From positions 45,208-109,207 of the forward strand of contig NZ_VOLC01000023.1 of assembly GCF_009797935.1 (NCBI RefSeq): DNA of 64,000 nt. The letters run 5' to 3'. Position numbers and translations under genes: made by a program. Source of the DNA: Lunatibacter salilacus. GTDB lineage: Bacteria > Bacteroidota > Bacteroidia > Cytophagales > Cyclobacteriaceae. Shown here in pieces: positions 26,906 to 34,664 of the stretch (its first letter is position 1; every line of letters begins with the position of its first letter). Below the pieces are notes generated by a model, which worked only from the letters and a program-made list of their open reading frames with translations, did not search any database and was not told where the DNA came from.

Positions 26906-27049
26906 TCACTTTCCAGTTTTTTTCTTAGAAGGTTTAAGTGATGGTGTATTTCCTGGAGTATCTTTATTATCCCGCTGACGCCTGTCTGGCTTGCCTGTTG
27001 AATCTGCCGTTCTTTTTGGCCCTGGTTTGATTGCTTTAATTGTTTCCAT
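26906..27049 (-). CDS. Small basic 47-aa protein
   Basis: ATG at 27049 to TGA at 26906: METIKAIKPGPKRTADSTGK at the start and LKPSKKKTGK at the end. Rich in Lys, Pro, Thr and Arg, no hydrophobic core, probably disordered and nucleic-acid or partner binding. The strong hairpin directly after its stop supports it as an expressed unit. Family unknown. Confidence 0.5.
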   Translation of the reverse strand: METIKAIKPGPKRTADSTGKPDRRQRDNKDTPGNTPSLKPSKKKTGK

Positions 27050-27319
27050 AAATTTTTGGGTTATGTCAGACTTACTTTTTTGCTAGATCAAAGTTAAAAG
27101 TATTTGAATCAAAATGTGCATAGGAAGTATATTAAACACGAATTTAACAGTTTGGAAAACAGATAATAATATTTATTTTCCTAATAAAAAATAAGTCTAT
27201 TTTACCACCTTTAATCTCGAAAAACTTAAGGTTAGTCATTCTCATATAGTAGTATAAATATCGATTTGAACCGTCAATTAATTTGCCAAGGACCGAAAGT
27301 ATTATTAAGCCGATTATTA

Positions 27320-27430
27320 CCTCCCATTCATTTTTCCCCTTCAACCCGATCCCAAAGCAACTCTTTAAACAGTTCTCCCCGATCAGCATTATGGTCAGGG
27401 CAATCATGTAGAGTTCTTCGGCCTGGAGTT
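27320..27430 (-). pseudogene. Degraded copy of the solitary XRE gene
   Basis: Minus-strand KLQAEELYMIALTIM then FGIGLKGKN aligns with KLRADELYLIALAIN and FGGLGLRGKK of the intact gene at 28919-29152. The 5' half is missing and the frame continues into unrelated sequence. The longer ORF drawn through it (27144-27407) is therefore not a real gene. Confidence 0.65.
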
Positions 27431-27436
27431 TGAAAC

Positions 27437-28051
27437 CTAATTCCTACCCGAGTAAATTTCAATAGGGAAAACAGATCCTATAAATACTTCGTTTTTTTCG
27501 ATAGATTTTATCCTTTCTTCTAAATAACCTAATTTCTGCTCAAATTGACTATTTTGCTTATGAAAAGTCGAGATTAATTCACATCCAAATCCATTCTGAT
27601 TAGCATACGAGTCAGCAAATGTTTCCATTTTAATATCGTTTTGCTGGCGAAATTTATCAGCAATATCGGGACTATAATCAATACCATATAAAACGTGATC
27701 CATTATAGTAGGAAATTTGGCTAGTTCAGGATTATTTAATAAATGGCCAAGTTCGTGAAAAATAACCGCACCTATTTCACGGTCGGTAAATTTGGCCAGA
27801 TTGCAGTTGTCCAAATTGATAATAATTATTCTTTTGAACTCTTCAGATTCAAAATAGTTAGTTATGCAAAAGCCAAATCCCTTCTCTGCAACCTCTTTAT
27901 TGTGGGGCATTTTGTGCTTAACATTTTGCCATATGTCAATTTCTATCTTGTCGCTATAATCTGCAAACTTTGGACATTCTAATGTGGCCTCAATGTGATC
28001 AATAATACTTGCTAAGAGGGGAAAGGTATATATGTTGAATCTTCTAATCAT
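27437..28051 (-). CDS. HExxH metallopeptidase-like protein
   Basis: 204 aa, ATG at 28051. HELGH at residues 99-103 and ETFAD at 143-147 (third ligand position) describe a zincin active site like that of M48-type or ImmA-like peptidases. No signal peptide or membrane segment, so cytoplasmic. It lies between two dead copies of an XRE gene and has no coupled partner, so its substrate is unknown. It may be an orphan of a repressor-peptidase pair. Confidence 0.65.
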   Translation of the reverse strand: MIRRFNIYTFPLLASIIDHIEATLECPKFADYSDKIEIDIWQNVKHKMPHNKEVAEKGFGFCITNYFESEEFKRIIIINLDNCNLAKFTDREIGAVIFHELGHLLNNPELAKFPTIMDHVLYGIDYSPDIADKFRQQNDIKMETFADSYANQNGFGCELISTFHKQNSQFEQKLGYLEERIKSIEKNEVFIGSVFPIEIYSGRN

Positions 28052-28159
28052 AGTTAGTATAAATGGTAAACACGTAGTACTTGAGGTATAACCAATCCAA
28101 ATCTCATGCTATCTGCGTCGCAAGCCCCATTCAACACTTTCGAAAATAACAGTGAATTA

Positions 28160-28355
28160 TTACCCCTTATCCTTTCTTTTCCCTCAACCCCACCCCCACA
28201 AACAACTCCTTGAACATCTCCCCCGGAACTGCATTGATGGCTCTGTAGAATTCGTCCGCCCGGAGTTTGGCGGAGTCGTTGGATGTGAGCTGGGCAATTT
28301 GCTGATGCCCCTACTCCGGGAAACCCCTGATCTGTTTACCGTCTGTTTGGCTAAG
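28160..28355 (-). pseudogene. Second degraded copy of the solitary XRE gene
   Basis: Minus-strand sequence aligns with the intact gene at 28919-29152 over nearly its whole length (LAKQTVN, GISK, SNDSAKLRADEFY, GEMFKELFVGVGLREKK) but carries several small deletions that break the frame. It runs into the 3' end of the XRE gene 28351-28704. Confidence 0.75.
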
Positions 28356-28704
28356 TCTTCTCTTCCAGTTCCGAATGAGAAACTGATTCCACCTCTTTGG
28401 AGGAGGTCTGTACTTCGATTAAACTTATCCCAAGAACTTTCTCAAGTTTACCGATGGTATCCAAGGTTAGGTTTTCCTGTCCTTTAAGCAGTTTGTTGAC
28501 ATATTGGGAACTTACACCCAGCTTTTCCGCCAATTCTACTTGTGTCATCTTTTGGGCTTTGATAGCTATCAATACCTCTACAGCTATATCAAAGGACCTA
28601 TCCAGCCAATATCTGTTTTCTTTTCTCCAATGGGCTTTGTTCAGCCAGCTCTCATCTTTTTTTGCCTTGCTGAAAAGGTTCTGAACTTTTTCTTTAGTTT
28701 TCAT
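28351..28704 (-). CDS. XRE-family antitoxin-like regulator
   Basis: 117 aa. HTH_3 at about 50-103 (IKAQKMTQVELAEKLGVSSQ, QYVNKLLKGQENLTLDTIGK). The preceding ~45 residues (KAKKDESWLNKAHW) are typical of HigA/MqsA-like antitoxins of Bacteroidota. A frame for a possible toxin lies 12 bp upstream on the same strand and seems broken. Likely the surviving half of a toxin-antitoxin pair. Confidence 0.8.
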   Translation of the reverse strand: MKTKEKVQNLFSKAKKDESWLNKAHWRKENRYWLDRSFDIAVEVLIAIKAQKMTQVELAEKLGVSSQYVNKLLKGQENLTLDTIGKLEKVLGISLIEVQTSSKEVESVSHSELEEKT

Positions 28705-28716
28705 TGAATTTGAGTG

Positions 28717-28885
28717 TCATTTGTTGGTAAAGAAATCATCTATTTCTATTTCGGCTTCTTCAAGAAAACCGCTCAGTATCATTGAGAAAATCAAACACTC
28801 GATCAAATTCATGGATTTCATAAGAATCATATTGGACCGAAGCAAGTGCGTCATTTACAACTACAAAGATATCAACTATTTTCAT
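28717..28885 (-). pseudogene. Broken upstream partner of the XRE gene
   Basis: An ATG at 28885 opens MKIVDIFVVVNDALASVQYD, ending at a TGA at 28760. The sense seems to continue in another frame (GFLEEAEIEIDDFFTNK) to 28717, 12 bp before the XRE start. It is probably a small toxin gene with a frameshift, or two overlapping tiny ORFs. Family unknown. Confidence 0.4.
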
Positions 28886-28918
28886 GAAATCAACTTATAG
28901 GTTTATTTAAGTTTGGAA

Positions 28919-29152
28919 CTAGACGTTCCCGTCCTTTTTCCCCCTCAACCCCAACCCCCCAAATAACCCCTTAAACATCTCCCCCGGATCCACATTGATG
29001 GCCAGGGCAATGAGGTAAAGTTCGTCGGCCCGTAGTTTGGCGGAATCGTTGGCGGTGAGCTGGGTGAGGCGGGATTTGCTGATGCCCGTGCGTCTGGAAA
29101 CCTCTGCCTTGTTTACCGTCCTTTTGGCTAAATACAAGCCCAATGCTGTCAT
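28919..29152 (-). CDS. Solitary small XRE regulator (intact copy)
   Basis: 77 aa. The whole protein is a compact HTH: LAKRTVNKAEVSRRTGISKS, LTQLTANDSAKLRADELYLI, ending with a short FKGLFGGLGLRGKKDG tail. Two dead copies lie at 27320-27430 and 28160-28355. Genes of this kind are common and often multicopy in Cytophagales; the regulated target is unknown. Confidence 0.8.
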   Translation of the reverse strand: MTALGLYLAKRTVNKAEVSRRTGISKSRLTQLTANDSAKLRADELYLIALAINVDPGEMFKGLFGGLGLRGKKDGNV

Positions 29153-29333
29153 GTATGTATCGTTTTTTGGTATACCAATTTAGACAGCCAATACTTTTGT
29201 TGCTAAAATATGGACTACTGTTTTGAAAATAGGTTTTTATTCTATACCTTTGTTTAGATAATCTAAACTATTGTTATGAAAATAGAAATTCCTTCTTTTC
29301 AGTAGATTTGAGAGACGGGATCTTATTAAAGCC

Positions 29334-29660
29334 ATGGAAACCAACGAACCCTTTTGCTGTCCCCACTGTGAGAGAAAAATGCCGTTCAGACTTATTATGA
29401 AAGTAAAAAAGGATCATGTGTTTGAATGTCCTTACTGTGAGGGAGGAGTGGTGCCCAAAAAAACCAAATCTTTCGCCTGGGGATATGTGCTCGGCTTTTT
29501 GTCCTTTGTCATCCCCCAGCAGATTGTATTCTACCTGCACGAGGATATTGTGCTGGCATTTCTAATCGGCTTTCTGCATTTCGTTGTCGCCTTTGGGCTG
29601 GTTTCCCTGTACCTCTATTTGAATACAGAATTTATCAAAGCACGCACTTTCTTTATCTAA
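29334..29660 (+). CDS. Zinc-ribbon two-TM protein
   Basis: 108 aa. CCPHC at 8-12 and ECPYC at 31-35 form a zinc ribbon with two CxxC knuckles. Two TM segments follow at about 49-67 and 72-95. Precedes a bacteriocin-like peptide gene by 24 bp and may be part of the same unit; function unknown. Such ribbons often help recognise or stabilise partner proteins at the membrane. Confidence 0.65.
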   Translation: METNEPFCCPHCERKMPFRLIMKVKKDHVFECPYCEGGVVPKKTKSFAWGYVLGFLSFVIPQQIVFYLHEDIVLAFLIGFLHFVVAFGLVSLYLYLNTEFIKARTFFI

Positions 29661-29684
29661 TTATTCACCAAAACAAAAACAACT

Positions 29685-29948
29685 ATGAAACGAAAAATGA
29701 AAAGTTTGGTCATGTTGATGCTAATCTGTGGCAGTTTTGCTGTAGGTGGCGTAGAACAAGCAGCTCCCAAGGACGGGGAGGTTTGGGCAGGAATAAGTTA
29801 TATCGCTGCACGAAGAGGGGCTTCCGCTGAGGCAAGCCTGGCTATCGGTGCCATCGGAGTTATTGATGCCGCCGCATGGGGATTTGGGGTAGGCATGGTT
29901 GCCGGGCCTGCCGGGGGTATGATTGCGGGTGCCGCATCCGGCATGTGA
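29685..29948 (+). CDS. Bacteriocin-like small peptide precursor with Gly-rich C-terminus
   Basis: 87 aa. A short basic/hydrophobic leader (MKRKMKSLVMLMLICGSF) ends near a Gly-Gly at 21-22, and the C-terminal half (AAWGFGVGMVAGPAGGMIAG) is a glycine-zipper typical of class IIb-like pore peptides. The next gene encodes a SpoIIM-family protein, a family that also occurs with circular bacteriocins as DUF95. The stop overlaps that start (TGATG). Antimicrobial activity is inferred from pattern and context only. Confidence 0.5.
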   Translation: MKRKMKSLVMLMLICGSFAVGGVEQAAPKDGEVWAGISYIAARRGASAEASLAIGAIGVIDAAAWGFGVGMVAGPAGGMIAGAASGM

Positions 29949-30466
29949 TGTCGCTTAATTCCCTTACCCTATCAGCTACCGCGGTCTATTTGACGGGGAT
30001 GCTGGTAGGGTTTTATATTGATCCTGTTTTCGAAATGAACAGCCTGGACAACACCGCACTAATTCAAACATTTGACCAACCCAAACCTTTGCTGTTTTGG
30101 TCCATTGCCGGAAACAATCTATCGGTGGCACTGATTAATCTTGCGGGTGGATTTTCGCTGGGGATTGTGTCCCTTTTGAATACCTTTTATAACGGTTCGG
30201 TTTTAGGTTATGCATTTTCCGTGGCTGGCAATGATCTTCCGGTTACTGTAATCCTCCGGCATCTGCTTCCCCATGCTATTGAAATTGTTGGGATAATTCT
30301 TTCCTGTTCGCTGGGGTTATACCTGGGTATTTATCTGATCAGAGCTGCTTTTCTGGATATAAAGGCTGGATTTAACTTTAAAGGATTTATGATACAGGCT
30401 GGAATCACCCTAATCATTTTGTTGGTGGCGGCTTATTTGGAAGCATATGTGAGTTTGTCCGGATGA
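29948..30466 (+). CDS. SpoIIM/DUF95-family integral membrane protein
   Basis: 172 aa from the ATG overlapping the previous stop; a start at 29876 would lie inside the peptide gene. Five or so TM segments; the family core NNLSVALINLAGGFSLG, then TFYNGSVLGYAF and a conserved LLPHAIEIVG, marks it as SpoIIM/DUF95. DUF95 proteins next to bacteriocin genes are linked with export or immunity. It overlaps the next gene by 4 bp. Confidence 0.8.
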   Translation: MSLNSLTLSATAVYLTGMLVGFYIDPVFEMNSLDNTALIQTFDQPKPLLFWSIAGNNLSVALINLAGGFSLGIVSLLNTFYNGSVLGYAFSVAGNDLPVTVILRHLLPHAIEIVGIILSCSLGLYLGIYLIRAAFLDIKAGFNFKGFMIQAGITLIILLVAAYLEAYVSLSG

Positions 30467-31002
30467 AGAAAAAACTTCCTTTTATCGTTCTTTTGATTTC
30501 CTGTATCCTGTTTTACTGGATTTCCAATCGTTCCTATGCCCTTCAAGGCAGCGACCTGGAAACTATGCAATTGTTCAAACTATTCCGAGGCATCAGTAAC
30601 TTGATTGCCTTTTTTGTTCCGGTGGTGCTTTTTGTTTTTTATATGTTGACGTCCGAACTGATGTTTACCCTGCTGGACGAAAAATTTGATTCCAAAAAAA
30701 TGATTTGGACGATAGCCCTATCCTTTATCCCCGTCCTGTTCAATTGCCTGGTTTATCTGATTGTTTTATATGATATCCATCCGGGCCAGTCTTCCGCTCA
30801 AATGCTTAATCAGCAATCCTTTATCGGACTGGGTTTATCGGATATGGAGGAGGTGAGTTATATTTTCTGGTTTGGATTTTACTTGCTTTTTGTACTGATA
30901 ACCCAGCATGAGTTTGGGATGGGGTATGGAAAGGCGGTGGCAGTGGCTTGGGTTCCTACTTTACTTGTTGTGTCGGCGAGGTTGCTGATCTCTCTTCAAT
31001 AA
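30463..31002 (+). CDS. Yip1-like multi-TM protein
   Basis: 179 aa with about five TM helices (IVLLISCILFYWISNRSYAL at the start, LIAFFVPVVLFVFYMLTS, FIPVLFNCLVYLIVLYDI). The pattern resembles bacterial Yip1-domain membrane proteins. Start codon overlaps the SpoIIM-like stop (ATGA). Presumably an accessory membrane component of the peptide unit. Confidence 0.55.
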   Translation: MKKKLPFIVLLISCILFYWISNRSYALQGSDLETMQLFKLFRGISNLIAFFVPVVLFVFYMLTSELMFTLLDEKFDSKKMIWTIALSFIPVLFNCLVYLIVLYDIHPGQSSAQMLNQQSFIGLGLSDMEEVSYIFWFGFYLLFVLITQHEFGMGYGKAVAVAWVPTLLVVSARLLISLQ

Positions 31003-31450
31003 TATTTGAAAATAAGAACAAAGGGATAACCAAGAATCATCTCATTATGTATATCCAATTGATCGAACACCAATCGTACACGGAACGTTAAACAGTTATT
31101 AAGCGAGTTCTTATTATTGTATGATCTTAGTCGTTTGATCGTGAGCTAGTCGGTCAGGCTACACATTTATGCCCTTTTTCTTCTTTCCCAAACCCAATCC
31201 GACAATTTTGGCTTGGTTACATTTTTTGTTTTACCGATATTGGTTTAATTTTTTACATTTGTTTGGAATTACAAAAAATCTTATCTTGCAGTAGAAATAT
31301 TTTTGCTACCAATTTATTCTAATTTCTTATAAATTAATCATAAATTTAATTTGATGCGAGACTGCACGATTGAGTTAAAATTAGCAAGTAGGATGAAAAG
31401 ATCCACGGTCTTTAATATAGCTTAGTAAGCCAACAATACAACCAAGATAA
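31003..31450. other. Intergenic region with short repeat and promoter-like sequence
   Basis: About 450 bp. A repeat occurs at 31077-31115 (GGAACGTTAAACAGTTATT) that is also found near 34420 and 36725. TACATTTG (about 31254-31261) and TATTTTTG (about 31298-31305) match TAnnTTTG and could drive the EACC1-like gene. No ORF. Confidence 0.45.
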
Positions 31451-31858
31451 ATGATGAACAGTAATATTTTTGAAATAGAAATAACCATTTCCAAAACTAA
31501 TGATGAATTCCTGATTCCGGATGTTCAGGGCGATTATTTTGAATTGACCGACAGTTTAATAGATATTAACGGTAAGACTGTTACAGCAATAGAAGGATGT
31601 GAAATAGTAAACGTTAATAAAAGAATTGAACGGGGGTTTATTGAGACAAATTATTTAGTTACTTTTATATTAGGTATTGCTAATTCAGTTTTAGCAAATG
31701 AACTGCATGCGTGGTTGATCCGGCTGATTAGGCAAAATAAAGACTCAGAGTACCTAGAGATTTCTTACCGAGGGCAGAAGATTAAGATTAATAGGACTAA
31801 TATCAAAAACGATGAGCATTTCGCAGCGATGATTACTAAGATACTTAATAATGAGTAA
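31451..31858 (+). CDS. EACC1-like effector-associated protein
   Basis: 135 aa. The centre holds one hydrophobic stretch (LVTFILGIANSVLANELHAW near 69-90) followed by a basic patch and a beta-rich tail (YLEISYRGQKIKINRTNIK, AAMITKIL). This resembles the EACC1 (effector-associated constant component) layout used in predicted conflict systems with peptidase effectors, but similarity is by pattern only. It overlaps the peptidase gene by 8 bp, so the pair is co-translated. Confidence 0.4.
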   Translation: MMNSNIFEIEITISKTNDEFLIPDVQGDYFELTDSLIDINGKTVTAIEGCEIVNVNKRIERGFIETNYLVTFILGIANSVLANELHAWLIRLIRQNKDSEYLEISYRGQKIKINRTNIKNDEHFAAMITKILNNE

Positions 31859-32921
31859 AAATGATACTTCAGATCTGGTTAGGGCAATTATAAAGGAGCA
31901 AATCAATGCTCTCGAAACTTGTGGCGATAATTGTCGTCCCACGTTCGTACGAACTCTGTTTCAGCACTCAAAGACGGGTAATTTTCAAGAAGGAGTATTT
32001 AACTATCTTTCTACTCAGCACAAGGTTTTAAGTGACTATAGCGAATCTTTTTTTTCCGGAACTACTGAAAAAGTTCTACTTTTTCGTATACTAAGTGACA
32101 AAATAAAATGCTCTAGTATGTATATTGGCGTTTATCGTGTGATCATTATCTCATCTGCTCTCTCGTGGATTTTTGACTTATTAGCTCAAGAACAAATAGC
32201 TCATGAGGCAATAACTTCATTCGATTTAAGCGAAGGTGATAGAACTTCTGTCGTAGGAGAACTTAATTACCATACAATGTTTGCGTTTAATGCTGGAATG
32301 CGAGAACCGTTTACAATGTATTGGGTCCCAATTGAGGATTCTGCCTTGACCTCTAAAAGGATTTTGTATGCTAAGTCTTTAGAAACCTATGTGCTGCTCC
32401 ATGAAATAGGCCACCACGAATTGGGGCACGTAGCAATAAGGCATGAATCAGATTATCAATGCCTTAATCCTGCCAAAGATCAGGCAGACATGGAAATCGA
32501 GGCAGACTCCTTCGCTGTCATGAAAGTCATTGATAATAAAATCATATCTTCAATGTTTGGCGATAAGTGTATTTATTTTGCGGAGAAATTTATGCAGTGC
32601 TTGGCATCATATCAATCTTGGTATGGGCAAATTTCAAGCGGATACCCTGCGGCATTTTCTCGTTTGTCGAATATTCAGCGTTTAGCTTCTACCGAAAAAC
32701 GAAATTGGCCGAAATATCAGCTTGATAGGTACTCTGCCGAACAGCATAAGCGAAATCGCCAACAAGAAACGTATCAAGACCACCATATTCAATGGCATCT
32801 GGCGATTTATGCAATGGCAGTTTATTACCTAGTAAATGGGGGGACGCCTGTGCCTGAGGAGATTTATGCTATTCGAGACAATAACTTAAAAGGTCTAAAT
32901 CCTGCGAAATATTTTGGGTAG
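31851..32921 (+). CDS. Metallopeptidase-like protein with tandem HExxH
   Basis: 356 aa. HEIGHHELGH at 184-193 contains two overlapping HExxH-type motifs, with EIEADSFA at about 215-222 giving the third ligand and Asp of an M48-like zincin. The N-terminal ~180 residues are helical and unassigned (YRVIIISSALSWIFDLLAQE). Coupled to the small EACC1-like protein. Possible protease effector of a two-gene system; no signal peptide. Confidence 0.65.
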   Translation: MSKNDTSDLVRAIIKEQINALETCGDNCRPTFVRTLFQHSKTGNFQEGVFNYLSTQHKVLSDYSESFFSGTTEKVLLFRILSDKIKCSSMYIGVYRVIIISSALSWIFDLLAQEQIAHEAITSFDLSEGDRTSVVGELNYHTMFAFNAGMREPFTMYWVPIEDSALTSKRILYAKSLETYVLLHEIGHHELGHVAIRHESDYQCLNPAKDQADMEIEADSFAVMKVIDNKIISSMFGDKCIYFAEKFMQCLASYQSWYGQISSGYPAAFSRLSNIQRLASTEKRNWPKYQLDRYSAEQHKRNRQQETYQDHHIQWHLAIYAMAVYYLVNGGTPVPEEIYAIRDNNLKGLNPAKYFG

Positions 32922-33640
32922 TAGCAATACGCTGCTGACCCCTCAATTTTTATACCGCCTGTGTGAATCCGGCATTGGTATCTGGTATAAATATTATTCG
33001 GCCCGGTGCAATACCTTCCGATACTTGGATAAGTTGTGCCGAAGTATTTCTGCATCCCAGAAATGCAAGTTGATACAACCTGTTAGTCAACCCTAAAGCC
33101 TTGCATGTTTTTGCCCTAGTTTTACTGTAATCATTTTCTGATATGGCTGAGAAGTCCGAAGAATTCGGATGTTTTAAGGGTCTCCATGAAATTACTTACC
33201 ATTCAATTAATTGATAATTCGTCAAATTTCAAAGCTTCCAGAAGAGTTCTCGGTGTGAAAATGTCCTAATTTCTTTGCTCTATCAAATTCATCCATTAAC
33301 CACTTTTCCAAAGACGTCCATTTCCAGTTATTCCCTCTAGACCTATTACTTTGTTGGCCTAATTGCAAATTTTTTCGTTGGACATTTTATATGGAGGTAA
33401 CAACTTTATATAACCAGGCTCAATCCAATTGCATCTATACCAACATTGTCCAAAGGCCTCCTTTGGGGTTCCGGTTCCAAGTAAGGGATTTCGACTTTTG
33501 AATCTAATGGGCTTCGCTATTTGGTGGTGGATATTGGCGGCGTATAGACTGTTTCCTTTGAGCATTCATAAACATTTGTACCCAACCTTCTCGGCTAGAC
33601 GAAACTTAATCGATATTCTATTCCTTTAATCGAAGTGTCA
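32922..33640. other. Intergenic region with gene debris
   Basis: About 700 bp. A minus-strand frame near 33225-33340 reads NWKWTSLEKWLMDEFDRAKK and GHFHTENSSG and looks like the tail of a lost gene. The remaining frames (for example 33359-33565) lack coding character. No start codon or promoter stands out. Confidence 0.4.
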
Positions 33641-33659
33641 ATTTTAAGTGTTTCCGTTA

Positions 33660-34510
33660 TGTATATTCCCCAAGGCCTCGCCACCGCAGGTTCCGTAGGG
33701 GACGGGAGGTGAATGATACGCTTTTGTAAGTTAGGATTTTCTTCTATTTTAAAGAATAACCTAATCGGGGTAGATTTTAGTGGTGATTGATATGTCTTTA
33801 TCAAATTGTAGGGAAGAACATATCTCCTGTTATTCTTAAAAAAAAGAATCTTTATTCGCAGGTATGTCTTGAAAATTATGGGACAAAAAGGATTGGGGAA
33901 TAAACATTTTTCGATAGTTACCTAAACTCGTTGCGACATGCACGAGTTTAAAAGCAATTTATGGTTGTGAACCAATACTATTCCTGAGGCAAGGTGGTCA
34001 AGTGCTTTTTTGAGGATTAGATTTGGATCTGCCAGGGTGGCGTTGGTTCCTCCTGAACTGATTTTGTGGATTTTCAGGACTTGGTGGTTTCGGTCCAGCA
34101 GAAGGATATAAAAGTGCTCTACAAGTTCGTCATACAGGTAGGGTGCCATGCAGCTATGTACATCCTGGGAACAGCTGATTTTGACTTTCTTTTCGGGATG
34201 CTCGAACATCCTTCGTTTTACCAGCTCGAAGGAGGTTAAGAGCGCGAAACATATACTTATTGGCAGTTTACATATGTTGAATATACACATTACTCCCCTG
34301 CACCTGGCGTTAGTAGGGAATAGAGATACTTCACAGAATCCCTTTTTATTGTAAGGATAGCTTCGCACACTTCCGTTGCCAGAAATGCACGCATCCAACT
34401 GATGGACCACCCAACGTTCATGGTACGGTTAACAATTGTTCAAGCGACTTCTTGACGAACGAAGTTGGCATGAGAGGCTCTCAGCAGGCTTATGGTCGGC
34501 ATGCGGCCAT
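33660..34510. repeat. radC module A (most degraded)
   Basis: Shares with modules B (35668-36790) and C (38666-39720) a 5' block containing GCCACCGCA, a TTTAAAG run and a CCTAATCGGGGTA hairpin half, followed by a minus-strand radC fragment. Module A lost the radC C-terminus, its N-terminus and the perfect hairpin. Module ends include the short repeat at 34410-34460. Confidence 0.65.
33947..34290 (-). pseudogene. radC fragment A
   Basis: Minus-strand SFELVKRRMFEHPEKKVKI, YLYDELVEHFYILLLDRNHQ, KISSGGTNATLADPN and LASGIVLVHNH match the JAB-domain RadC family. The sequence ends just after HNH; the HPSG, second catalytic His and DHII part are missing, as is the HhH N-terminus. Non-functional. Confidence 0.85.
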
Positions 34511-34527
34511 CCACGATCAAATTCCGT

Positions 34528-34664
34528 CTATTTTTTGAGAAGATAATAAGTTCGGATGGTATTGAGAATGCCATAAAATATCCATTCTAATTGAGCAGCA
34601 TGTTCTATTCGTTTCGTTCGATCTTTATTGTGGCGAATATTGAAATTGTTTACAATGTAAAAAA
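34528..34664 (-). other. Out-of-frame C-terminal tail of the HEPN-like gene
   Basis: On the minus strand a frame shifted by one base reads IVNNFNIRHNKDRTKR, then AAQLEWIFYGILNTIRTYYL, ending at a TAG at 34528. It restores the conserved tail of the upstream protein if one T is removed from the six-T run at 34659-34664; the repaired gene is then 292 codons plus stop, an exact multiple of three. Confidence 0.75.

Noticed and set aside
27144..27407. 87-aa minus-strand ORF
   Set aside because: Its first part is a dead copy of the XRE gene and the rest is unrelated AT-rich sequence.
29876..29947. Upstream start for the SpoIIM-family gene
   Set aside because: It would place 24 residues inside the peptide gene; the TGATG overlap at 29946 gives a natural start.
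33922..34410. 162-aa ORF read as a new gene
   Set aside because: The body is a truncated RadC fragment with unrelated sequence joined on both sides.
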